In this document: positions 34,885-42,192 of the stretch, one piece after another | Layout of the letters: every line of letters begins with the position of its first letter | How positions within the stretch are numbered: position 1 is the stretch's first letter | Assembly (NCBI GenBank): GCA_031289735.1 | Contig: JAITOV010000057.1 | Span: 1 to 42,192 of the forward strand | Reading direction: 5' to 3' | DNA length: 42,192 nucleotides | Origin: Peptococcaceae bacterium | Lineage (GTDB): Bacteria > Bacillota > Desulfitobacteriia > Desulfitobacteriales > Desulfitobacteriaceae | Notes under the pieces: model-generated | The model's input: the letters and a program-made list of their open reading frames with translations, nothing else | Databases searched by the model: none | Told to the model about the DNA's origin: nothing | Translations under genes and position numbers: made by a program

Positions 34885-35412
34885 ATGATTCTATCCGGTT
34901 TAGAGATCCAAGCCAAATTAGGCCGGGAAATACATATCGAACCCTTCGACCGCGCCCAGCTAAACCCCAACAGTTATAACCTGCGCCTGCACCAGGATCT
35001 GTTGGTCTATAACGAAGACGTCCTGGATATGAAAAAACCCAACAAGACGGCAGCGCTACGGATCCCGCCGGAAGGGTTGGTTCTGGCCCCAGGGCGGCTA
35101 TACCTAGGCCGGACCCTGGAATACACAGAAACCGATCGCTACGTCCCCATGCTGGAAGGGCGTTCTTCGATCGGCCGCCTGGGTCTGTTCATCCATGTCA
35201 CCGCCGGATTCGGCGACGTCGGGTTTAAAGGTTTTTGGACCCTGGAAATCCATTGCATCCAGCCGATCCGCATCTATGCCGGAGTCGAGATCTGCCAGAT
35301 CTATTACCACGCGATCGAAGGGGAGTATGAACAATACTCCGGCGGCAAATACCAGGATAACCAAGGCATTCAACCGAGTTTGCTCTATCAGGACTTCCCT
35401 AAGCCAGATTGA
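34885..35412 (+). CDS. dcd: dCTP deaminase
   Basis: MILSGLEIQAKLGREIHIEPFDRAQLNPNSYNLRLH...LEGRSSIGRLGLFIHVTAGFGDVGFKGFWTLEI; ATG at 34885 with a GAGGAAGCG RBS. Confidence 0.95.
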   Translation: MILSGLEIQAKLGREIHIEPFDRAQLNPNSYNLRLHQDLLVYNEDVLDMKKPNKTAALRIPPEGLVLAPGRLYLGRTLEYTETDRYVPMLEGRSSIGRLGLFIHVTAGFGDVGFKGFWTLEIHCIQPIRIYAGVEICQIYYHAIEGEYEQYSGGKYQDNQGIQPSLLYQDFPKPD

Positions 35413-35422
35413 TCCAGGACGC

Positions 35423-36160
35423 TTAAATCAGAAACCCGCCGTTGACATTCAGCACCTCGCCCGTGATGAAGGTATGCCCGGCCAGAAATAACGCCGCCTG
35501 CGCGATATCCTCCACCCGGCCGATGCGCGCCAGCGGTGTTTGTTCTTTGATGCTCCGCAGATCCTCCTCCGTCAACTCCGCGAGCATATCCGTCGCGATC
35601 ACACCCGGCGCCAGACAATTGACCCGGATCCCCGACGGGCCTAATTCCTTGGCCAGTGCCTTCGTGAACCCGATCAGCCCGGCTTTCGCAGCGGAGTAAT
35701 GCACCTCGCAGGAAGCTCCGCCGACCCCCCACATCGAAGATATCAAGATGACGCAACCCGCCTTCCGGGCCAGCATCGATGGCAACGCGCCCTGGGCGCA
35801 GAGAAACGCGCCCTTCATATGTACGGCAATCATCTGATCCCAATCGCGCTCCGTCAGTTCGGCAAACGGCTTCATCTGAGCGATCCCCGCATTGTGAATC
35901 AAAATATCTACGCCAGCCGTTTGCGCGAACATCCGCGCGACTTCAGCCGCCTGGGTGATATCCGCCCGCAACGGCGTCAAGATCTCGCTCTGCCGATTCA
36001 CCGTCTCGGCTAAGCGGCGCAACGGCTCTTCCGTATGCCGATAATTGGCGTATACCCGGTAACCTTGGCGGCAGAATACTTCCGCCAAATGATAGCCAAT
36101 CCCGCGCGACGCGCCGGTAATTAAGACTTTCTCGGAGATTTCAGCCACTCCCTTTTCCAT
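35423..36160 (-). CDS. Short-chain dehydrogenase/reductase, FabG-like
   Basis: VLITGASRGIGYHLAEVF...NAGIAQMKPFAELTERDWD...ISSMWGVGGASCEVHYSAAKAGLIGFTKALAKELGPSGIRVNCLAPG. Confidence 0.93.
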   Translation of the reverse strand: MEKGVAEISEKVLITGASRGIGYHLAEVFCRQGYRVYANYRHTEEPLRRLAETVNRQSEILTPLRADITQAAEVARMFAQTAGVDILIHNAGIAQMKPFAELTERDWDQMIAVHMKGAFLCAQGALPSMLARKAGCVILISSMWGVGGASCEVHYSAAKAGLIGFTKALAKELGPSGIRVNCLAPGVIATDMLAELTEEDLRSIKEQTPLARIGRVEDIAQAALFLAGHTFITGEVLNVNGGFLI

Positions 36161-36181
36161 CCGTATCCTCCGGCCATGGCT

Positions 36182-36937
36182 TCACTTCAAGCCCAGCAGA
36201 TCTTTGACCACCTCACCCGCAATAATCAACCCGGCGACCGAAGGCACGAAAGCCACGCTGCCCGGAATCTGCCGGCGATCCGTACATTTTCTCGCTACCC
36301 CCGGCGGACAGACGCAATGGCGCTTACAGCTTGTCTGCTCATCCTCCAGCGGCGTACGCGCCGGTTCTTTGGAGTACACCACTTTCACCTGCTCAATCCC
36401 TCTGGCACGCAGTTCTTTGCGCATCACCTTGGCCAGCGGGCACACCGAAGTCTCAGAGATATCGGCGACCTCGAAGCGCGTCGCATCCAGCTTATTGCCC
36501 GCGCCCATACAGCTGATCACCGGAACCTGAGCGGCTTTCGCCCTTTCAATCAACAGGAGCTTGGCGGATATCGTATCGATCGCGTCCACGACATACGAAT
36601 ACCCGGACACATCGATCTGACCGGCGGTCTCCGCCCCATAGAAACATGGATACACCGCAATGCGGGCACGCGGATTAATCTGCCACACCCGCTCGCGCAT
36701 CACATCCACCTTGTTGCGTCCGACCGTATCGATCGTCGCGATCAGCTGGCGATTGATATTGGTCAGGCAGACTTGATCATCGTCGATCAGCGCAAATTGC
36801 CCGACACCGCTGCGCGCCAAAGCTTCTACCGTGTAAGAGCCTACCCCGCCAAGACCGAAAACAGCTACGGACGCGTCAGCCAGTTGCTCCATGCCCGCGC
36901 GTCCCAATAATAATTCTGTGCGCGAAAACTGATCCAA
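36182..36937 (-). CDS. tcdA: ThiF/HesA/MoeB-family E1-like enzyme, TcdA (tRNA t6A dehydratase)
   Basis: LDQFSRTELLLGRAGMEQLADASVAVFGLGGVGSYTVEALARSGVGQFALIDDDQVCLTNINRQLIAT...GAGNKLDATRFEVADI. TTG start at 36937 with an AGGAGGAACCCTC RBS is preferred to the track start. Confidence 0.92.
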   Translation of the reverse strand: MDQFSRTELLLGRAGMEQLADASVAVFGLGGVGSYTVEALARSGVGQFALIDDDQVCLTNINRQLIATIDTVGRNKVDVMRERVWQINPRARIAVYPCFYGAETAGQIDVSGYSYVVDAIDTISAKLLLIERAKAAQVPVISCMGAGNKLDATRFEVADISETSVCPLAKVMRKELRARGIEQVKVVYSKEPARTPLEDEQTSCKRHCVCPPGVARKCTDRRQIPGSVAFVPSVAGLIIAGEVVKDLLGLK

Positions 36938-36950
36938 GAGGGTTCCTCCT

Positions 36951-36988
36951 ATAAAACACCGCAGCCTCATGCAGAAGCCGCGGTGTTT
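36951..36988 (-). terminator. Terminator-like hairpin after the TolC-like gene
   Basis: AAACACCGC (36954-36962) / GCGGTGTTT (36980-36988) perfect 9-nt arms with additional inner pairing; minus strand continues TTTTAT. Confidence 0.65.
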
Positions 36989-37013
36989 GCGGTTCACTGT
37001 ATAGACGGCGCTT

Positions 37014-38132
37014 TTATTGGAACGTAGCCCCGGCTTTGAACAAGCGGAATTTTTCTTTCTTGAGCAGATAGTTCTGCTGATCCGAAGCCAGTTGCAGTTG
37101 CATCTGTAACAAGTTCAAGCGGACGGTCTCCATATCGTCGAACGTACTCATACCCACTTCATACCGCTTCGCGGCGTTCTCGTACACCTGAGACATCTTA
37201 GCCGCCGATTCCTGATCCAGCTGGATCGCCGCCTGCAAAACAGGCAGTTCCTTGGAAAATTCATAAATGGATTTTTCAACGCCTTTCTGAGCTAGCTGCA
37301 ATCTATACTGCGCCTCTTGTTTCTCTAAGGCATAATAATTCATCAACCCTTCTATTGGGATATGGGGATCCGTCTGGCCTTCAGCGATTTCATAGGCCCT
37401 TTGATAGGCATCGACAAACTGCTTCAGCGGCACTAACGATTGATGATTCAAATAGAGATCGTTCAGTAACGGTCCAGCGGCCAGTTCATCATCTGAGAAA
37501 AATGCCAGATCGACATCATTTACATTAAACTGCTGCGTCAGTGGCGTATTCATCCGCAGGTTCGTCGAGATTAATAACTGCTGATACGCATAATCAGCCT
37601 TCAAATAATCAGCCTTGGCTTTATTGTAACTGATCTCCGCCTTCATCATGTCATTTTGTGACGCAGTGCCTTGATCCAGTTTCAGTTGGGTTATTTCCTT
37701 TTCATGAGAGGCTAGATTATAGTTAGCCAGCTGGTATTGTAGACTTTGCCCGGATAGCCAGAGCCCATACGCCGCCGCGTAATAGGAATATTCTGCTGTA
37801 TAATTCGCGTTCGTCGTATTCTGATAATTTGTTAACGCAGTGTTGGCACTCTGGATGAGCGGACCAATGGTGTAGGTATATGTCCCTGTCCACGATGAAA
37901 AACCGTTCGGCGTATAAGCGGCCCGCTGATTCTTTAAACCATATTCCATATCCGTAATCTTTTTAGTGAGATCATTCTCCGTACTCAGCTGCACGACCTG
38001 ACCGACCGAGTATACCGTCTCACCCTCCGCACCGGCAGGAACGAGCGGACCCGCCTGCAGCACCAGCGTTGCAGCAAGCGCTGTCGCCGCGCCCAAGGCA
38101 ACGATTTTTCTCCAATTTGACCCAATTTTCAC
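37014..38132 (-). CDS. TolC-like outer-membrane-efflux-fold secreted protein
   Basis: Signal peptide (KIVALGAATALAATLVLQAGPLVPAGAEG), then two halves with TolC-type motifs: KLDQGTASQNDMMKAEISYNKAKADYLKADYAYQQLLIS and RYEVGMSTFDDMETVRLNLLQMQLQLASDQQNYLLKKEKF. Confidence 0.75.
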   Translation of the reverse strand: MKIGSNWRKIVALGAATALAATLVLQAGPLVPAGAEGETVYSVGQVVQLSTENDLTKKITDMEYGLKNQRAAYTPNGFSSWTGTYTYTIGPLIQSANTALTNYQNTTNANYTAEYSYYAAAYGLWLSGQSLQYQLANYNLASHEKEITQLKLDQGTASQNDMMKAEISYNKAKADYLKADYAYQQLLISTNLRMNTPLTQQFNVNDVDLAFFSDDELAAGPLLNDLYLNHQSLVPLKQFVDAYQRAYEIAEGQTDPHIPIEGLMNYYALEKQEAQYRLQLAQKGVEKSIYEFSKELPVLQAAIQLDQESAAKMSQVYENAAKRYEVGMSTFDDMETVRLNLLQMQLQLASDQQNYLLKKEKFRLFKAGATFQ

Positions 38133-38236
38133 TTTCTCCGCATCTCCTTTTCCGCCCTCAGCACAGAAACCTTCCGACTGCTCAGAAGATCTCCGGCGAC
38201 GGGTAGTTTACTAAGTAATGTTTAGTATCTAAATCT

Positions 38237-38245
38237 ATTATACCA
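38237..38245 (-). promoter_or_regulatory. Candidate extended -10 promoter of the TolC-like gene
   Basis: Minus strand TGTGGTATAATAG upstream of the 38132 start; same TGGTATAAT core as upstream of fabZ. Confidence 0.4.
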
Positions 38246-38277
38246 CAGTACGCGCCATCTGTCTGCTATACTGCCAA

Positions 38278-40125
38278 TTAATGAGTCAGCAGTTCATGAA
38301 TCTGCGTCTCTAAAGAGGTGCTGATCGCGTTTTGATTGCCCACAATCAGCGCGGATGGTATATACCCCTTATTATAGAGCAGGAAATAGCGCACGGTATC
38401 CGGCAGACTATTCGGCGGTACGGTAATCACAAACCCTTGTGTCTTAGCCGCCAGCGCAGCCGTTAGCAACGCGTCTCCGTAAGGCGTTCCTGAAGAGACA
38501 TCCGACGACGCTACGAACGCTGAAGTGAAATAGAGCGGCGTCTGGTTCTTAAATTCTCCCTGGAAGATCGCCGTCTCCGTGGCATAACGGTCAGCCCCGC
38601 CGTAGCGGGTCACTTGATATTGCCCGGATAATTGTTGTTCCAATTCCGTGCTGATCACGCCGTTCCCGCCAAGCAATTTAACCTGCGCAACACCCAGCCC
38701 CTGCAGGGCCTGACGCGTCGCTTCCGGCAGCTGGCGGGACTCGGTCAGCAGAATCGGCGCGCCCTGCTGCGCCGCGAAAGCGCTGGCCGCCAGCGCATCC
38801 GGCTCGCCGTATCCATACGCCAGATAGGCCGTCGAGACGCTGCCCAGCCACGCCGCGACCTGAGCCGCCGTATCATAGCGGTCCGCTCCGGCAAAGCGCG
38901 TCACCGCGATCCCATTCAGCTTTAAATAATCTTCCGTGAAAGCGGACACCGCACCCTCCCCGCCGATAATAAACACCCGTTGCACACCCAAGCGCTGCAA
39001 CTCCAGGAATACATCGGCAGACAGCGCCTGCGGCGGCGTCATCAGAATCGGCGCGTCCAGCTTCTTGGACAGCGGTACCGCTACCATCGCGTCCGCCACC
39101 ACATCATCACGGGTCAAGATCGCGTTCTGCGCGCTCGTCCAGCCGCTCCGCGCGATCTCCGCCGACAAGGCGACGTTATCCGCGGCATCAGCGCCGATCC
39201 GGTCGCCTTGTACATAGCCGGGTTGGACGCGCTGGCTCTGCAGCACCCGTCCGCCAAAGATAAAATACACCTCGCCGATCCGCGACGGCGTCAGATTAAT
39301 CGTCGCCGATCCGTCGTTTAACGTCGTATAAGAACTGGTACTCAAGCCGGCTTCCGCCGCGTCCACGCTGAAACTCTTATTGGCTAGCGGCTGTCCCTCG
39401 GCGTCGGATAAGCGGATCACCAGATAACTCTTGGCGTTCAAGACTAAATTTCCGGAGACCTCAAGCGCCACATTCTGATCCGTGACCAGCACGGTCTTAA
39501 TCACAGCCGTACCGAAAATGAATTTGATCTGCCCGATTTGGGCCGGCGTCAGGGAGATCGTAAACGAACCGTCGTTCAGCGTCGTATAATTCTGCACCGA
39601 AGCTCCGGCGTCTGTACCATCAACCGTGATCGACTTTTTATTCAGCGGCTTACCGTCCGTATCAGTCAAGTGGGCTGTGATCGTCTGATTCAGATTCACG
39701 CTGAACTCCCCGCTCAACTGAACCAGCGGATCACGCACCGTTATATTGCTAGAACTGACCGCTTTATTACTTTGAAAATCAGAGATATAGAGTGCGTACG
39801 TTCCCGCCTGATCAATCGTCACATCACTCGCCGTATAAGTACCGGAACCACTCAGCGTCAACGGAATCGTACCCCCGACAGTTGTATTCCACAAATAGCC
39901 GGTTAGCTGACTTGAATACAGCGCGTGATTCTTATCAAACACCCGGAAGCGGATCGTACTGGATTCTCCCGTCAGAAGATTACAATCATCCTCCGACACA
40001 AATTCAATGCTGGTTATGTCGGATGTCTCCGCCGCCGCTACCGGAAACGGCTGTATGTATGCCCCCGCGCAGAATAGGATCACCACGATCCCCCAACAAA
40101 TAAACCTTCTCACGCGCTCCCTCAC
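38278..40125 (-). CDS. Surface protein: signal peptide, Ig-like (invasin-type) repeats, C-terminal CWB2 (cell wall binding repeat 2) domains
   Basis: C-terminus: RIGADAADNVALSAEIARSGW...APILMTPPQALSADVFLELQRLGVQRVFIIGGEGAVSAFTEDYLKLNGIAVTRFAGADRYDTAAQVA, then further LTESRQLPEATRQALQGLGVAQVKLLGGNGVIS...TRYGGADRYATETAIF. Two tandem Ig-like repeats share YTTLNDGS(F/A)TI(S/N)LTP. Confidence 0.93.
   Translation of the reverse strand: MRERVRRFICWGIVVILFCAGAYIQPFPVAAAETSDITSIEFVSEDDCNLLTGESSTIRFRVFDKNHALYSSQLTGYLWNTTVGGTIPLTLSGSGTYTASDVTIDQAGTYALYISDFQSNKAVSSSNITVRDPLVQLSGEFSVNLNQTITAHLTDTDGKPLNKKSITVDGTDAGASVQNYTTLNDGSFTISLTPAQIGQIKFIFGTAVIKTVLVTDQNVALEVSGNLVLNAKSYLVIRLSDAEGQPLANKSFSVDAAEAGLSTSSYTTLNDGSATINLTPSRIGEVYFIFGGRVLQSQRVQPGYVQGDRIGADAADNVALSAEIARSGWTSAQNAILTRDDVVADAMVAVPLSKKLDAPILMTPPQALSADVFLELQRLGVQRVFIIGGEGAVSAFTEDYLKLNGIAVTRFAGADRYDTAAQVAAWLGSVSTAYLAYGYGEPDALAASAFAAQQGAPILLTESRQLPEATRQALQGLGVAQVKLLGGNGVISTELEQQLSGQYQVTRYGGADRYATETAIFQGEFKNQTPLYFTSAFVASSDVSSGTPYGDALLTAALAAKTQGFVITVPPNSLPDTVRYFLLYNKGYIPSALIVGNQNAISTSLETQIHELLTH
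39226..39717 (-). repeat. Two tandem Ig-like protein repeats (about 39487-39717 and 39226-39462)
   Basis: Repeat 1 LTDTDGKPLNKKSITVDGTDAGASVQNYTTLNDGSFTISLTPAQIGQIKFIFGTAV; repeat 2 LSDAEGQPLANKSFSVDAAEAGLSTSSYTTLNDGSATINLTPSRIGEVYFIFGGRV. Confidence 0.9.
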
Positions 40126-40165
40126 CCTCGCCTTCTCACACTACTTTACCTCTATTAACTATAAA

Positions 40166-40210
40166 GGATAAATTTGTTCATCATACATAATTTATGTTAA
40201 GAATTTATCC
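40166..40210. repeat. Nested inverted repeats upstream of the CWB2 gene
   Basis: Outer arms GGATAAATT (40166-40174) / AATTTATCC (40202-40210); inner palindrome ACATAA-T-TTATGT (40185-40197). Confidence 0.9.
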
Positions 40211-40366
40211 AGATATCGTACTCCTTTGGTGTGTAATCTACTGCTCATACAGATCCATACGTGCGCTCATCTCATTAATGCGGTAGGGAAGCTGCGTACG
40301 TAAATATCCGCACCTTCCACGTCTGTTTTGTATTTTTGGAACGATACGTTAATATAGCCGTTTGAC

Positions 40367-40672
40367 GTGTTCCTGATCGTTATCGTTCGACTGGCGAAGG
40401 GATGGTTCGCTTTTGCTGGGGAGCCGCGAAGGGAGGGCGGCTTGCCCTTTGAACTTCGCCATCCGCGATACAACGCCGAAACGGAAGCGGCAAGGCGTGA
40501 GGGCGACGAAATGCTCGTCAGCGGGAACTACAAGACCTATAGCAGCGCGCAGGCGCTACACGAGGCAATCCTTAGCGAATACTGGAGAAGGGAACATGAA
40601 TGTGCTCCCTGTAGGCTAGAAACCCATGCCCAATACTACTTCATTCCCAATCGGCTTTTTACCTCGCGGTAA
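40367..40672 (+). pseudogene. Probable remnant of a RelB/DinJ-type antitoxin C-terminus
   Basis: GGLPFELRHPRYNAETEAARREGDEMLVSGNYKTYSSAQALHEAILSE resembles RelB/DinJ C-termini; no recognisable ribbon-helix-helix N-terminus, and the ORF reads on through unrelated sequence. Confidence 0.4.
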
Positions 40673-42000
40673 TCAGGTATAAAATTCGGATTGACTACAT
40701 GCAACGATTGCTTGTCACCGATTGGCTTAATACTTGAGTTCAGCGACAGCTCGCTGTATCCGTTATTGAGTTTTATGAGCCTGGAGTTGACTTCATTTGC
40801 ATACTGTTCTTTTTTTATGCTGTCGTTCATAAGCTGGTTGTCGAGCGTGACCTTATCTTTGGCAAGCTTCATATCCAGGTCAACGATTTTACTGGCGGCA
40901 GCTTCGACCTCTTCTTTGGTCAGCTTGTTGTTGGCGCTCATAATGTTTTGCCGTATCAAGGCCACGCGGTTGGCCTGGAGCGACTCTCCTGACAAATACG
41001 ATTCCAAATCCTGCCGCGCGATGCTTCGGATTTCGGCTAATATCGGGAACAAAGCGCGTTTTGAATCATCAATAATGGTTAGGTTTTTGGCGACATCGAC
41101 CAACTTTTGTATCGCCGTATCACGCCGGGATGCGTTGCCGCGTATAGCATAGAAGAATCGAGATATATCAAACGAATCCGGCCAGTTAACATACCCGCTA
41201 AAGGGGTGCTCGGTATTTGTGGAGCATAGTATTGTATTGCAGATTTGATGGCATACTCCGTCGATTCCATAATGGATGCCAGCGTAGTCGGTGCTGCGGT
41301 TGTAATCAGTCCGTGTCCACTCGACATTTTCATCCCAGGCGGCCAGGACACGGGCAACCAGCGGATTACACGGCGCCTCTTTGCCTTTTTTCTCTGCGTT
41401 CTGATCATAGAAGTAGGCTGGAAAGACGTTACCGGTCCCATTAATCCCGCCAGAGCAATGAAAGTTCACTTTATTGGTTTGATCGTCTTGCTTCATGATG
41501 CAGTAGGTATGCTCAAATATGCCAATGTCCAGGCTATAATACCCAACTTCCATTTTACCGGTATACACAACGGGATTGAGTGGTGATACGGTAAACAATC
41601 GCTTTTCATCATTATAGTACAGAGAAAAGGACACCGTCCCATCGTGACTCCAGCCGACATTGGATACAGTCGTCGTCGAGGGATCCATCGGAATGTTGCC
41701 GATTTGTTTGTGCAAATCAACCCAAATATTGAATTTTCCAGTATCCTTGTCTCCACGGAAGGAAATAAAGTAGCAAGAACTACCCGTATCCACTCGATAT
41801 GTCGCGTGGGCGCCGTCGTCGCTTTCTACTACCCAAAACACCGACCATTCAATATGTGTACCGCATGATGATTTCGCCGGGATGCTTGTTGGGAAGCTTC
41901 CGTGAGTTCCCCATTCCACCTGATACGAGTGCTGGTCTACCAACGTCCAATTGTACGGTGTGTTGTTATAGATTCTGAGATTGCCACCCTCTGTCGTCAT
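40636..42000 (-). CDS. 454-aa orphan multidomain protein: beta-sandwich-like N-terminus, putative Cys/His hydrolase-like centre, helical C-terminus
   Basis: Long ORF with a strong GGGAGGTATAAA RBS; MTTEGGNLRIYNNTPYNWTLVDQHSYQVEWGTHGSFPTSIPAKSSCGTHIEW...; no signal peptide; no family recognised with certainty. Confidence 0.85.
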   Translation of the reverse strand: MTTEGGNLRIYNNTPYNWTLVDQHSYQVEWGTHGSFPTSIPAKSSCGTHIEWSVFWVVESDDGAHATYRVDTGSSCYFISFRGDKDTGKFNIWVDLHKQIGNIPMDPSTTTVSNVGWSHDGTVSFSLYYNDEKRLFTVSPLNPVVYTGKMEVGYYSLDIGIFEHTYCIMKQDDQTNKVNFHCSGGINGTGNVFPAYFYDQNAEKKGKEAPCNPLVARVLAAWDENVEWTRTDYNRSTDYAGIHYGIDGVCHQICNTILCSTNTEHPFSGYVNWPDSFDISRFFYAIRGNASRRDTAIQKLVDVAKNLTIIDDSKRALFPILAEIRSIARQDLESYLSGESLQANRVALIRQNIMSANNKLTKEEVEAAASKIVDLDMKLAKDKVTLDNQLMNDSIKKEQYANEVNSRLIKLNNGYSELSLNSSIKPIGDKQSLHVVNPNFIPDYREVKSRLGMK

Positions 42001-42038
42001 TTTATACCTCCCAAATTGCTACAATAAATTTGGTTGAG

Positions 42039-42062
42039 AGCGCGGCATCCAGCCGCGCTTTT
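42039..42062 (+). terminator. GC-rich hairpin with T-tract on the + strand
   Basis: AGCGCGGC (42039-42046) / GCCGCGCT (42052-42059), loop ATCCA, then TTTTC. Confidence 0.5.
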
Positions 42063-42192
42063 CTCCGTCTTGGTGCCTAAGCTACAATAAGAGGGCTAAT
42101 TGGTCTGACATCCCCTCAATTGGACTAACCACGTCCGGAACAAAAACCGTCAGCCATCTTCTTATTGCAGCGTTCGTTTTATGCAGGTAGAA

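Noticed and set aside
36176-36910. 244-aa + strand ORF opposite tcdA
   Set aside because: Fully antisense to a confident gene, Arg/His-rich composition typical of antisense frames, no RBS or family motif.
40185-40210. Minus-strand CATAAATTA as a SigK-type -10 for the CWB2 gene
   Set aside because: Matches CATANNNTA but no AC-type -35 at the proper spacing; the string is part of the palindrome.

Overview
The window looks like a chromosomal segment of a spore-forming Firmicute. It has roughly 50% GC by eye and is densely coded, mostly on the minus strand. Read along the minus strand (right to left), it contains: a 454-aa orphan multidomain protein; a degenerate gene patch; a cell-wall-binding-repeat-2 (CWB2) surface protein; a TolC-like protein; a TcdA/ThiF-family enzyme; a FabG-like SDR; then argS, rpoE(delta), pyrG, a FemAB-like gene, alr, a Cys-rich zinc-ribbon protein, fba, fsa/tal, glpX, rpmE, DUF1385/yqhQ, prfA, prmC, sua5/ywlC, ywlE, rpiB, glyA, wecB; the complete F1Fo ATP synthase operon (atpZ-atpI-atpBEFHAGDC); ywmB-like, murA, spoIID, spoIIID, mbl; a TagA/WecG glycosyltransferase, fabZ and a truncated comFA. 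Plus-strand genes are a GT4 glycosyltransferase, sleB-ypeB and dcd. Most of the window is conserved housekeeping and sporulation synteny. The unusual material is at the right end (about 37-42 kb). It comprises a TolC-fold protein next to a CWB2 protein, nested palindromes upstream of the CWB2 gene, a toxin-antitoxin-like remnant, and the 454-aa protein, which has a beta-sandwich-like N-terminus, a possible Cys/His hydrolase motif and a helical tail. I recognised no rRNA, tRNA, CRISPR array or intact mobile element. All family calls come from reading protein motifs by eye; no database search was run.
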